Origin: an uncultured Chitinophagaceae bacterium
GTDB taxonomy: Bacteria; Bacteroidota; Bacteroidia; Chitinophagales; Chitinophagaceae
DNA: 64,000 nt
Direction: 5' to 3'
Assembly: GCA_937907395.1 (NCBI GenBank)
Contig: CALCII010000011.1
Location: 868,001 to 932,000, forward strand
This document shows, piece by piece, positions 25,996 through 35,059 of the stretch; position 1 is the stretch's first letter; the number at the start of each line of letters is the position of its first letter. A program made the position numbers and the translations under genes. Below the pieces are notes generated by a model. The model did not search any database. It was not told the origin of the DNA and worked only from the letters and a program-made list of their open reading frames with translations.

Positions 25996-26322
25996 ATGGC
26001 AACCAAAGAGCCGAAACTGGATTTTAAAAAATGGTTCAACTATGAATGGATCGTGAAGAACGTTCCCTTTTTTCTTTTTCTCTCTTTTCTCGCTGTATTG
26101 TATATCGCCAATGGTCACTATGCCGATAATACAATCAGAGACATTAACAAAACAACCAAGTTGCTGAAGGAACAGGAATATGAATTTAAAACCCTTAACG
26201 GTAAACTCATGTTCCAGAACAGGCAAACGGAAGTATCCAAAGCAGTGGATACGATCGGCCTGAAAGAAAATGTTCAGCAACCGTTGAAGCTTACAGACAG
26301 TACAGAACTTACAAACAACTGA
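25996..26322 (+). CDS. FtsL-like putative cell division protein
   Basis: Bitopic membrane protein (108 residues) in the position of ftsL. A short cytoplasmic N-terminus is followed by one transmembrane helix (VPFFLFLSFLAVLYIANG, about 22-40), then a ~50-residue stretch predicted to be helical and coiled-coil-like (NKTTKLLKEQEYEFKTLNGKLMF), as in FtsL/DivIC proteins. Sequence similarity to proteobacterial FtsL is not evident; position and topology support the call. Its stop overlaps the start of the penicillin-binding protein by one base. Confidence 0.8.
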   Translation: MATKEPKLDFKKWFNYEWIVKNVPFFLFLSFLAVLYIANGHYADNTIRDINKTTKLLKEQEYEFKTLNGKLMFQNRQTEVSKAVDTIGLKENVQQPLKLTDSTELTNN

Positions 26323-28424
26323 TGGAGGTTAAAAAGGACATATTGTGGCGTGTATACCTGGGTTTCCTTGGATTGATCCTCTTTGGAGTGATGATCCTGG
26401 GCAAAGCCTTTTACACACAGAAGTTCGAAGGAGCCTACTGGAAAAGCATGGGTGATAGTTTGCACACCAAAATCATTGACCTTGCTGCAGAACGTGGCAC
26501 TATCTATAGTGAAGATGGAAGCATGCTCAGTACATCTCTTCCCCAGTTTGATATATTCATTGATTTTAATGCAGAAGGTCTGCGTCAGAAAAACGGCGAA
26601 CGCTTTTTTAATAATGTTGATTCATTAGCGATAGCACTTGCCGGATTGTTTGGCGATAAAACAGCGCAGGAATACAACAAAGAATTGCGTCTTGCTTACA
26701 AAGAGAAAGACCGTTACTATCCCTTACGTAAAAAAGTTTCCTTTGAACAATTCAAACAATTACGTGAGTTTCCATTGGTGCGATTGGGAAAAAATAAAAG
26801 CGGATTTATTGCAGAAGTAAAAACGGTTCGTCTCAATCCATTTGGTGAACTGGGTTTCCGCACAATCGGACTGTATCGTGAAAATGCAAAAATGGTAGGG
26901 CTGGAACGTTCATTTGATAGCGTGTTGCGTGGTACATCCGGAAAGAGACTGGTACGTTTTGTGGCAGGTGGTGTGATGATGCCGGTGGAAGGATTTGAAG
27001 TGGAACCCGAAAATGGCAATGATGTTTATACAACTATTGATGTAAACATACAGGATGTTACGGAACGTGCTTTGATGCGCAAGATGCAGGAAAACGAAGC
27101 GCTGGAAGGAACCTGCATTGTAATGGAAGTGGCAACAGGAAAAATCAAAGCGATTGCCAACCTCAGCCGCCAACCGGATGGGTCTTATTTTGAAGCCGAC
27201 AATTTTGCGCTTCGCACATCAGAACCCGGATCAACAATCAAGCTGGTTACATTAATGGCTGCTTTGGAAGATAAATATGTAACAATCCGTGATAACATAG
27301 AAATCAATGGTGGCCGTTGGACCATTGGTGGAAGAACGATTGTGGATGATCACCACGGTCCGCAAACAGTTACCATCAAACAATCATTCACCAACAGTTC
27401 TAATGTGGCCATGAGTAAACTGGCTTACCAGTATTATACAAATGACCCTAAGAAATATTACCGCCACTTAAAAGACTGGCATCTTACTTCACGTACAGGT
27501 ATCGAATTGAATGAAGAATTCAAACCATTAGTAAAAAATCCAAATACTGCTTCTTACTGGCATCCGCAAACGCTGGCTTCCTGGGGTTTTGGATATGAGA
27601 TCATGCTTTCGCCTTTACAATTACTGATGGTTTATAATGCAGTTGCTAATAATGGTAAAATGATGAAGCCTTACCTCGTTAGTGAAATCAGAAGTTATGG
27701 TACTGTGATTAAGAAAAACGAGCCGGTAGTATTGAATCCTGCTATTGCCAGCAAAGAAACCATTCTTCAGTTACAGGAATGCCTTGCGGCCGTATGTACA
27801 GAAGGCACCGGCAAAAATGCATTCGCAAAGGCTTTGTATCACGCTGCGGGAAAAACCGGAACAGCTAAAGTGAATGATGGAAAATTCAAATACAAAGATG
27901 GTGTGTACCAGGCTGCGTTTGCCGGATACTTTCCTGCAGAAAATCCAAAGTACTCCATCATTGTAGTGGTGAAAAACAAACCGCATGCTGGAAATTATTA
28001 CGGTGGATCTGTTGCTGCTCCTGTTTTCAGAGAAGTAGCCGATCATTTATATAAATACAGCGTTGAACAGCAAGCTCCCAATATTTTACCAACAGGAGTT
28101 GATTCAATGATGTACACCTTCAGCGGTTTGAAAAAAGAGCTGATGAGTTTATCCAATCAATTCAATTTCCGTTTTAACGATGCCAATCCTGGCAACTGGA
28201 GAACAGCCCAGCTGAAGAATGGTGGGCTTCAGGTGCAAACCATCAATCCCGGCAGTACTGCTGTGCCATCGTTGATTGGAATGGGATTGAAAGATGCCTT
28301 GTATGTACTGGAATCTTCCGGAATGAAAGTACAGGTGAATGGAAAAGGAAAAGTAATGAATCAGTCCATTGCTGCAGGCACACCTGTGGTGAAGGGACAA
28401 CAAATTGTATTATATCTGAACTGA
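26322..28424 (+). CDS. ftsI: Penicillin-binding protein with PASTA domain (FtsI/PBP3-type peptidoglycan transpeptidase)
   Basis: Class B PBP that cross-links septal peptidoglycan in the periplasm (700 residues). An N-terminal anchor helix (about 8-28) is followed by the PBP dimerisation domain. The transpeptidase domain has the active-site SxxK in EPGSTIKLVTLMA (Ser about 303), SSNVAMSKL with the SxN motif (about 360) and KTGTAK (about 511). The last ~60 residues form one PASTA domain (VPSLIGMGLKDALYVLESSGMKV). The PASTA tail and about 100 extra residues compared with E. coli FtsI are usual in Bacteroidota. It overlaps the murE start by one base. Confidence 0.96.
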   Translation: MEVKKDILWRVYLGFLGLILFGVMILGKAFYTQKFEGAYWKSMGDSLHTKIIDLAAERGTIYSEDGSMLSTSLPQFDIFIDFNAEGLRQKNGERFFNNVDSLAIALAGLFGDKTAQEYNKELRLAYKEKDRYYPLRKKVSFEQFKQLREFPLVRLGKNKSGFIAEVKTVRLNPFGELGFRTIGLYRENAKMVGLERSFDSVLRGTSGKRLVRFVAGGVMMPVEGFEVEPENGNDVYTTIDVNIQDVTERALMRKMQENEALEGTCIVMEVATGKIKAIANLSRQPDGSYFEADNFALRTSEPGSTIKLVTLMAALEDKYVTIRDNIEINGGRWTIGGRTIVDDHHGPQTVTIKQSFTNSSNVAMSKLAYQYYTNDPKKYYRHLKDWHLTSRTGIELNEEFKPLVKNPNTASYWHPQTLASWGFGYEIMLSPLQLLMVYNAVANNGKMMKPYLVSEIRSYGTVIKKNEPVVLNPAIASKETILQLQECLAAVCTEGTGKNAFAKALYHAAGKTGTAKVNDGKFKYKDGVYQAAFAGYFPAENPKYSIIVVVKNKPHAGNYYGGSVAAPVFREVADHLYKYSVEQQAPNILPTGVDSMMYTFSGLKKELMSLSNQFNFRFNDANPGNWRTAQLKNGGLQVQTINPGSTAVPSLIGMGLKDALYVLESSGMKVQVNGKGKVMNQSIAAGTPVVKGQQIVLYLN

Positions 28425-29890
28425 TGGAGCTATTGCAAAACATATTGTACAAAGTTGCGATCCGCAGCACACACGGATCAACTGCAGTTGAAATCAATGA
28501 TCTGCAGATTGATTCACGTGCAGTAAAGCAGGGCTCTTGTTTTATTGCTATGAAAGGTGTGGCGGTAGATGGGCATCAGTTCATTTCCAAAGCGGTGGAA
28601 CAAGGTGCAGTGGCGGTTGTATGTGAAGTATTGCCTGCAGAACTGAAAGAAGGAGTTACCTATGTGGAAGTAGCAAACTCTGCCGAAGCTGCCGGTTATA
28701 TGGCTCACCAGTTCTATGGAAATGTGAGTGAGCAAATGAAAGTGGTGGGTGTTACAGGAACGAATGGTAAAACAACGATCGCTACTTTATTGTTCAAACT
28801 GTTCAGCGGATTGGGATATAAGTGTGGGTTGTTATCCACTGTGCAGAATCATATTGGAGCAGAAATCATTCCGGCTACACATACCACACCAGATGTGATC
28901 AGCCTGAACAAACTGATGAAGCAGATGTATGATGCCGGTTGCACACATGTGTTCATGGAGTGCAGCAGCCATGCCATTCATCAGCACCGGATCACAGGTA
29001 TACAATTCGCAGGTGCATTATTCAGCAATATCACTCACGATCACCTCGATTATCATAAAACGTTTGATGAATACATCCGTGTGAAGAAATCATTCTTCGA
29101 CGGACTTACCTCTGAAGCCTTTGCTATTTCCAATCGTGATGATAAACGGGGTGAAGTGATGTTGCAGAACACCAAAGCCACCAAACTGTTCTACAGTTTG
29201 AAGAGCATGGCTGAATTTAAAGGGAAGATCCTTGAGAATGCACTTACCGGTTTGCAGATGCTTATCAATCAGGAAGAAGTGCATTTCCGTTTGATTGGTG
29301 AGTTTAATGCTTACAACCTGCTGGCTGTTTATGGTGCTGCTGTTTCATTGGGTGAAGACAAAGAAAAAGTATTGCAGGTGCTCAGCGGATTAACAGGAGC
29401 TGAAGGGAGGTTTGATTATCTCATTTCTGCAGATCAGAAAATACTGGGTATTGTAGACTATGCCCACACCCCTGATGCATTGCAGAATGTTTTGGTGACG
29501 ATCAACAAACTCAAACGTGGTTATGAACAGGTGATTACAGTTGTAGGTTGTGGTGGCGACAGAGACAAAACCAAACGCCCGGTGATGGGAGAAGTTGCCT
29601 GCCAGTTAAGTGATCGTGTCATTTTCACCAGTGATAACCCCAGAAGCGAAGATCCGTTTGAAATACTGAAAGACATTGAAGCAGGATTGAATTCGGCTGC
29701 AAAAAGAAAATCTATTTCCATTGTAGATCGCAGGGAAGCTATTAAGACAGCGATCAGTTTGGCGAATAAGGAAGACATCATTCTTGTTGCCGGAAAGGGA
29801 CATGAAAAATACCAGGAAATAAAAGGAGTGAAGCACGACTTCGATGATAAACAAGTGTTGAATGATATGTTTAAACTGTTAGAGAAATAA
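28424..29890 (+). CDS. murE: UDP-N-acetylmuramoyl-tripeptide synthetase, meso-diaminopimelate type
   Basis: Cytoplasmic Mur ligase (488 residues) adding the third amino acid to UDP-MurNAc-L-Ala-D-Glu with ATP. The ATP-binding loop is GVTGTNGKTTIATL (about 108-121). The substrate-specificity motif DNPR is present in FTSDNPRSEDPFEIL (about 402-416), which in known MurE enzymes selects meso-diaminopimelate rather than lysine. The C-terminal GKGHEKYQ motif is also there. It shares its ATG with the end of the PBP gene. Confidence 0.97.
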   Translation: MELLQNILYKVAIRSTHGSTAVEINDLQIDSRAVKQGSCFIAMKGVAVDGHQFISKAVEQGAVAVVCEVLPAELKEGVTYVEVANSAEAAGYMAHQFYGNVSEQMKVVGVTGTNGKTTIATLLFKLFSGLGYKCGLLSTVQNHIGAEIIPATHTTPDVISLNKLMKQMYDAGCTHVFMECSSHAIHQHRITGIQFAGALFSNITHDHLDYHKTFDEYIRVKKSFFDGLTSEAFAISNRDDKRGEVMLQNTKATKLFYSLKSMAEFKGKILENALTGLQMLINQEEVHFRLIGEFNAYNLLAVYGAAVSLGEDKEKVLQVLSGLTGAEGRFDYLISADQKILGIVDYAHTPDALQNVLVTINKLKRGYEQVITVVGCGGDRDKTKRPVMGEVACQLSDRVIFTSDNPRSEDPFEILKDIEAGLNSAAKRKSISIVDRREAIKTAISLANKEDIILVAGKGHEKYQEIKGVKHDFDDKQVLNDMFKLLEK

Positions 29891-29906
29891 TATTAAACGA
29901 ACTGCT

Positions 29907-31184
29907 ATGTTGAAAAGCTTATTTGATTGGATGAACAGTGCCGGAATTCATTTTCCGGGCGACAACCTGTTTCAGTTTATTACCAGTCGTGTAATGCTGG
30001 CAGTTCTTTTGTCGCTTATTATTTCCACTGTTTTTGGTAAAAAGCTGATTAATTATCTGCGTTCAAAACAAGTGGGAGAGTCGGTAAGGGATTTGGGTCT
30101 TGCTGGCGAACAACAAAAGAAAGGTACACCTACAATGGGTGGATTGATCATTATTGTTTCCGTACTGGTGCCCACACTTCTGTTGGCCGATATCAGCAAG
30201 GTATATATCCTGTTGATGATTTTTGCAACCATCTGGCTGGGATTAATCGGGTTTGTGGATGATTACCTGAAGCTGCGGGCCAAACGATTGGCACAGGAAC
30301 AAGGAGTGGCTTATAAGAAAGGTGACAAAGATGGATTAGCTGGTTGGTTTAAAGTATTGGGACAGGTTGTATTGGGTGTTGCTGTAGCCACTACACTTTT
30401 ATTCAATGATACCATCAGTGTGTATCGTGAATTTACCGGAACACAATTACCTGCCAACGCAGAAGTGAAAAAAGTGAAACTGAATGGTGTTGAAAAGATT
30501 ATGGTGAAAGCAGACGAACCAATCACAACAATTCCTTTTGTAAAGAGCCATGAATTCAATTATTCAAAATTACTTCCATCGGCAATCCGTGGATTCACAT
30601 GGTTACTCTATGTAATCATTGTGATTTTCATTGTTACTGCTGTTTCCAATGGAGCCAACATCACTGATGGAATTGATGGGTTAGCTACCGGAGTATCGGC
30701 AGTAATAGGAGTAGGGCTGGGCATTTTTGCTTATGCCAGTGGTAATATACGTGTGGCCGAATACCTCAACATCATGTATATCCCTAACCTGGGTGAATTA
30801 TCAATTTACATTGCTGCATTGGTAGGTGCCTGTATTGGATTTCTGTGGTATAATTCCTATCCCGCACAGGTGTTCATGGGAGATACCGGCAGTTTAATGC
30901 TGGGTGGTGTGATTGCATCCCTGGCCTTTTTAGTACGTAAAGAATTATTGATTCCGATATTCTGTGGTGTGTTTTTAGTAGAAAACCTGAGTGTTGTATT
31001 ACAGGTTGGTTATTTCAAATACACTAAGAAAAAATATGGTGAAGGACGGAGGATATTCCTGATGAGCCCGTTGCATCATCATTACCAAAAAGCAGGATTT
31101 CATGAGAGTAAGATTGTAACACGCTTCTGGATTGTAACAATCCTTTGTGTGGTGCTTGCAATTGTAACACTCAAAATCCGATAA
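29907..31184 (+). CDS. mraY: Phospho-N-acetylmuramoyl-pentapeptide-transferase
   Basis: Polytopic membrane enzyme (425 residues) that transfers phospho-MurNAc-pentapeptide to undecaprenyl phosphate, forming lipid I. Active-site regions: KKGTPTMGGLIII (about 70-83), GFVDDYLKLR (about 114-123) with the Asp pair, NITDGIDGLATG (about 248-259) and FMGDTGSLMLGG, with the HHHYQKAGFHE loop near the end. A ~60-residue charged extra loop lies at about 160-220 (KKVKLNGVEKIMVKAD), making the protein longer than the ~360-residue E. coli form. Such a loop is usual in Bacteroidota. Confidence 0.97.
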   Translation: MLKSLFDWMNSAGIHFPGDNLFQFITSRVMLAVLLSLIISTVFGKKLINYLRSKQVGESVRDLGLAGEQQKKGTPTMGGLIIIVSVLVPTLLLADISKVYILLMIFATIWLGLIGFVDDYLKLRAKRLAQEQGVAYKKGDKDGLAGWFKVLGQVVLGVAVATTLLFNDTISVYREFTGTQLPANAEVKKVKLNGVEKIMVKADEPITTIPFVKSHEFNYSKLLPSAIRGFTWLLYVIIVIFIVTAVSNGANITDGIDGLATGVSAVIGVGLGIFAYASGNIRVAEYLNIMYIPNLGELSIYIAALVGACIGFLWYNSYPAQVFMGDTGSLMLGGVIASLAFLVRKELLIPIFCGVFLVENLSVVLQVGYFKYTKKKYGEGRRIFLMSPLHHHYQKAGFHESKIVTRFWIVTILCVVLAIVTLKIR

Positions 31185-31357
31185 GAATAGTTGTTGAAAA
31201 ACCACTAAGGTTTTAGAAGCCCGGTCCGGCATCCTAAAGAAACAATCCTGTGATGAAACCAAGAGAGCATCTACTAACCCATACTTGTGAAGAACCATTT
31301 TTAATATCTGTAATCGTATTGAAAATGGTTTAAAAACCAAAAACGAACAAAGAACTG
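31185..31357 (+). other. Largest gap in the dcw cluster, with inverted repeats
   Basis: This 173-bp gap between mraY and murD is unusual in a cluster whose genes mostly overlap or abut. AACCATTTT (31293-31301) and AAAATGGTT (31322-31330) form a 9-bp stem with a 20-base loop about 30 bp before murD, and a smaller AAAACC/GGTTTT pair lies near 31200. No exact TAnnTTTG promoter was seen. It may be an mRNA processing or pausing site (inference). Confidence 0.5.
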
Positions 31358-32698
31358 ATGGCACACAAATGCTACATACTGGGAGGCGGCGAAAGCGGAG
31401 TTGGCGCTGCTATTCTTGCTAAAAAGCAAGGGTATGATGTATTTGTGAGCGATGCCGGCCCATTGAAAAACATTTACAAAGAGGAGTTGATTGAATACGG
31501 AATCGAATTTGAAGAAAGCGGTCACAACGAAGAACGGATTCTCGAAGCAGATGAGATTATGAAGAGTCCGGGTATACCAGAGAAGAGTGATATGATGAAG
31601 AAGATCCGCAAAAAGGGAATACCTGTGATCAGTGAGTTTGAACTGGCTTATCGTTTTAAAGATGATAGTAAGATTGTTGCCATAACAGGCAGTAACGGTA
31701 AAACCACTACAACATCACTTACATACCACATTTGTAAACATGCTGGATTGGATTGTGCGTTGGTGGGAAATATCGGCATCAGCATTGCCAAACAAGTTGC
31801 GCTGGATCCAAAACCTTTATATGTGGCCGAGATCAGCAGTTTTCAGCTCGATGATATTCATGAGTTCAGAGCAGATGTTGCTGTGCTCACCAATATTACC
31901 GAAGATCACCTGGACAGATACGAGTATAAGTTCGAGAATTATATTTTTTCAAAATTTAAGATTACCCAAAATCAGACAAAGAGCGATTATTTCATTTTTT
32001 GTTCCGATGACCCTGTGACAACAAAATATTTAAACCAGCTTACTATCCACTCAAACCCATTACCATTCACCATGAAGCAGGAACCACAACAAGGCGGATT
32101 TATTAAAGGCAACACTATGACGATTGCAGTGAACGATGAGAAAGTAACCATGAGCGTAGATGATTTTAAAATCAAAGGGAAACACAACCAGTACAACACT
32201 ATGGCAGCAGGAATTGCAGCGGCTACATTAGGTATCCGTAAAGAAAAGATCAGGGAAGCCATTACAACTTTTGAAAGCCTGGAACACCGGATGGAAATGG
32301 TTGCAATGGTAAAAGGTGTTGAGTTTATCAACGACAGCAAGGCAACCAATGTAAACTCAACCTGGTTTGCACTGGAAAGTATGGCAAAGCCTGTAATCCT
32401 TATCCTTGGTGGAGTGGACAAAGGAAATGATTACAGTGTGCTGGACGAACTGGTGAAAGAAAAAGTAAAAGCAATTGTTTGCCTGGGTGTGGATAATAGA
32501 AAAATACACGAAGCATTTGGCGAAACGGTTACACTCATGGTGAATACTACCAGTGCAGAAGATGCAGTGAAAGCAGCCTATCATTTTGCAGAGAAAGGTG
32601 ATGTGGTATTACTGAGCCCCGCCTGCGCCAGTTTCGATTTGTTTAAAAATTATGAAGACAGAGGTAACCAATTCAAACAAGCGGTAAGAGAACTTTAA
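31358..32698 (+). CDS. murD: UDP-N-acetylmuramoylalanine--D-glutamate ligase
   Basis: Cytoplasmic Mur ligase (446 residues) adding D-glutamate to UDP-MurNAc-L-Ala. The N-terminal Rossmann part starts YILGGGESGVGAAILAKKQG. The P-loop is ITGSNGKTTTTSL (about 110-122), followed by SSFQLDDIHEF, LTNITEDHLDRY and FINDSKATNVNST in the C-terminal part, and LSPACASFDLFKNYEDRGNQF at the end. All family blocks are intact. Confidence 0.97.
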   Translation: MAHKCYILGGGESGVGAAILAKKQGYDVFVSDAGPLKNIYKEELIEYGIEFEESGHNEERILEADEIMKSPGIPEKSDMMKKIRKKGIPVISEFELAYRFKDDSKIVAITGSNGKTTTTSLTYHICKHAGLDCALVGNIGISIAKQVALDPKPLYVAEISSFQLDDIHEFRADVAVLTNITEDHLDRYEYKFENYIFSKFKITQNQTKSDYFIFCSDDPVTTKYLNQLTIHSNPLPFTMKQEPQQGGFIKGNTMTIAVNDEKVTMSVDDFKIKGKHNQYNTMAAGIAAATLGIRKEKIREAITTFESLEHRMEMVAMVKGVEFINDSKATNVNSTWFALESMAKPVILILGGVDKGNDYSVLDELVKEKVKAIVCLGVDNRKIHEAFGETVTLMVNTTSAEDAVKAAYHFAEKGDVVLLSPACASFDLFKNYEDRGNQFKQAVREL

Positions 32699-32716
32699 CG
32701 GAATGTCAATTATTGA

Positions 32717-33958
32717 ATGAATCAGTTTTCAAACATAACATCTGGCTTTAGCCCTGAAGGATTAAGACAAAAAACCCAGGGAGATAAAGTTATTTGGGCC
32801 ATTGTGATTGTATTATCACTTGCCAGTTTGCTGGTAGTGTATAGTGCAACCAATTCACTGGCTTACAAATTGTATAAAGGGAATACATGGGTGTATCTCT
32901 TTAAACAGTTTGCTTTTATTATGATGGGTATTATGGTGGTTTACTTTGCCCACAGAGTTAATTATACGATTTATTCAAGAGTTGCACGGATTGGATTTTA
33001 TGTTTCGATTGTATTGCTCATATATACTTTATTATTCGGTGCGAAAATTAACGACGGTAGCCGCTGGATTAAGTTACCCATTATCAATCTTACCATACAA
33101 ACATCAGACATTGCCAAGCTGGCGCTGTTTATGTATTTGTCGAGATTGCTTTCCAAAAAACAGGATGTGATCAAAGATTTCAAGAAGGGATTTATTCCTT
33201 TAATGATTCCTGTTGTGATTATTTGTGGTTTAATTGCTCCTGCCAACCTTTCTACTGCTTTGTTAACTGGCGCAACAAGTATGTTACTGTTGTTCATTGG
33301 CCGTGTGAGTGTAAAACATATTGCACTGGTGGCGCTTGTAGGATTGGTTCCGGTTTTGTTTCTTTTATCAATTGCAGGAATTTATTACGATAAGGAAGCA
33401 GGGAAAATGAAAGAACTACCAGCTGTACTTTCAGTTGGCCGTATCCCCACCTGGATCAAACGTGTTCAGGATTTTCGTTATGCAAAAGCAGATGAAGCAC
33501 CTTACCAGGTACAACAGGCAAAAATTGCTGTTGCCAAAGGTGGTTTTTTGGGACTTGGCCCCGGTAATAGTGAGCAACGGAATTTTCTGCCGCATCCTTA
33601 TTCTGATTATATCTATGCCATCATTATAGAGGAGTATGGATTGATGGGTGGCGCATTCATCATTTTCATCTATCTCATCTTTCTTTTCCGGAGTATCCAG
33701 TTGTTTCGAAAGTGTCCGTTTGCCTTTGGTGCATTTCTGGCATTGGCCTTAAGTTTTACACTGGTAATCCAGGCAATGACAAATATGGCAGTGAATGTTG
33801 GTTTATTCCCGGTTACCGGTGTTACACTTCCACTGGTGAGTATGGGTGGCAGCAGTTTTCTTTTCACTTGCCTGGCAATTGGAATCATATTAAGTGTTGC
33901 CAGAAATGTGGAGCAGTCAGAGGGAACAGAAGTGCAACAAAAAGAAGTAGTGGCATGA
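32717..33958 (+). CDS. ftsW: SEDS-family septal peptidoglycan glycosyltransferase FtsW
   Basis: Polytopic membrane protein (413 residues) of the SEDS family, which polymerises lipid II at the septum together with the class B PBP. About ten hydrophobic helices are visible. Family markers include GSRWIKLP near 115, DIAKLALFMYLSRLL, a long extracellular loop with YQVQQAKIAVAKGGFLGLGPGNSEQRNFLPHPYSDYIYAIIIEEYGL and the C-terminal FPVTGVTLPLVSMGGSS. Its stop overlaps the murG start (ATGA). RodA is excluded by position in the dcw cluster. Confidence 0.96.
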   Translation: MNQFSNITSGFSPEGLRQKTQGDKVIWAIVIVLSLASLLVVYSATNSLAYKLYKGNTWVYLFKQFAFIMMGIMVVYFAHRVNYTIYSRVARIGFYVSIVLLIYTLLFGAKINDGSRWIKLPIINLTIQTSDIAKLALFMYLSRLLSKKQDVIKDFKKGFIPLMIPVVIICGLIAPANLSTALLTGATSMLLLFIGRVSVKHIALVALVGLVPVLFLLSIAGIYYDKEAGKMKELPAVLSVGRIPTWIKRVQDFRYAKADEAPYQVQQAKIAVAKGGFLGLGPGNSEQRNFLPHPYSDYIYAIIIEEYGLMGGAFIIFIYLIFLFRSIQLFRKCPFAFGAFLALALSFTLVIQAMTNMAVNVGLFPVTGVTLPLVSMGGSSFLFTCLAIGIILSVARNVEQSEGTEVQQKEVVA

Positions 33959-35058
33959 GTAAGAAGTTTATAGTAGCAGGTGGTGGTACAGGCGGACATA
34001 TTTTTCCGGCCATAGCCATTGCTAACGCCATTAAGCAATTGGAACCGGATGCGGAGTTTTTGTTTGTAGGGGCGAAGGGGAAAATGGAAATGGAGAAAGT
34101 GCCACAAGCCGGTTATAAAATTGAAGGGTTGGATATAGCAGGTTTTAACAGAAGTTCTTTGATAAAAAACATCGGTTTGCCGTTTAAGTTGGTGAAAAGC
34201 TTTTTACAGGTGCGTTCCATTTTTAAACGGTTTCATCCGGATGCTGTAATTGGAGTGGGTGGTTATTCCACATTTCCTGTGTTAAAACTGGCACAGGGGA
34301 AAGGAATCCCCACATTCATACATGAAGCCAATTCATTTGCAGGTAAGTCGAATATTCTGTTGGGAAGGAATGCAACAAAAGTGTTTGTGGCAACAGATGG
34401 GATGGAGAAATTTTTCCCGGCAGAGAAACTGATGATTACAGGTAACCCCGTACGGGCTGCCATTCGTAATCAGAATGTTTCAAGGGATGAAGCGATTCGT
34501 TTTTTTCAAATGGATCCTTCAAAGAAAACAGTGTTGGTTGTTGGTGGCAGCCTTGGGGCAAAAAGTATTAATGAAGCTGTTGATGCAGGTGTGGATGAAC
34601 TGCTTGGCAACAATCTGCAACTCATCTGGCAAACAGGTAAACTGTATGTCTCAACTGCGAAGCAAAGAGCGGTTGGAAAAAACGGCATCTGGGTAAATGA
34701 TTTCATCACACAAATGGATCAGGCCTATGCTGCAGCCGATGTGATTGTATCAAGAGCAGGTGCCATGTCCATTGCAGAAATCTGTTTAGTGGCAAAGCCA
34801 GCTGTATTTGTTCCTTACCCGTTTGCTGCTGAAGATCATCAAACAGTGAATGCAATGAACCTGGTAAATAAAAAGGCGGCCTTACTGGTGAAGGATAGTG
34901 AAGCAGGCAAACAATTAATTAAAACAGTTGTACAACTGGCAACAAATGATGAAGAACAAAAACAACTGGTTGATAACATAAAACCGCTGGCAATTGGAGA
35001 TGCAGATATAGTTGTGGCAAAAGAAGTGTTGCGGTTAATAAGTAAGAACGAAGCATAA
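33955..35058 (+). CDS. murG: Undecaprenyldiphospho-muramoylpentapeptide beta-N-acetylglucosaminyltransferase
   Basis: Membrane-associated GT28 glycosyltransferase (367 residues) that adds GlcNAc to lipid I to make lipid II. The start is the ATG at 33955 (MSKKFIVAGGGTGGHIFPA), overlapping the ftsW stop by four bases; the longer frame from 33712 runs through ftsW and is rejected. Motifs: GGGTGGHIFPAIA near the N-terminus, GVGGYSTFPVL and HEANSFAGKSN in the acceptor half, and the UDP-GlcNAc site VVGGSLGAKSINEAV with SRAGAMSIAE and PFAAEDHQTVNA in the donor half. Confidence 0.97.
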   Translation: MSKKFIVAGGGTGGHIFPAIAIANAIKQLEPDAEFLFVGAKGKMEMEKVPQAGYKIEGLDIAGFNRSSLIKNIGLPFKLVKSFLQVRSIFKRFHPDAVIGVGGYSTFPVLKLAQGKGIPTFIHEANSFAGKSNILLGRNATKVFVATDGMEKFFPAEKLMITGNPVRAAIRNQNVSRDEAIRFFQMDPSKKTVLVVGGSLGAKSINEAVDAGVDELLGNNLQLIWQTGKLYVSTAKQRAVGKNGIWVNDFITQMDQAYAAADVIVSRAGAMSIAEICLVAKPAVFVPYPFAAEDHQTVNAMNLVNKKAALLVKDSEAGKQLIKTVVQLATNDEEQKQLVDNIKPLAIGDADIVVAKEVLRLISKNEA

Positions 35059-35059
35059 C

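Noticed and set aside
33712..33954. Upstream extension of murG through the end of ftsW
   Set aside because: It overlaps ftsW in another frame; the ATG at 33955 begins the conserved glycine-rich N-terminus.
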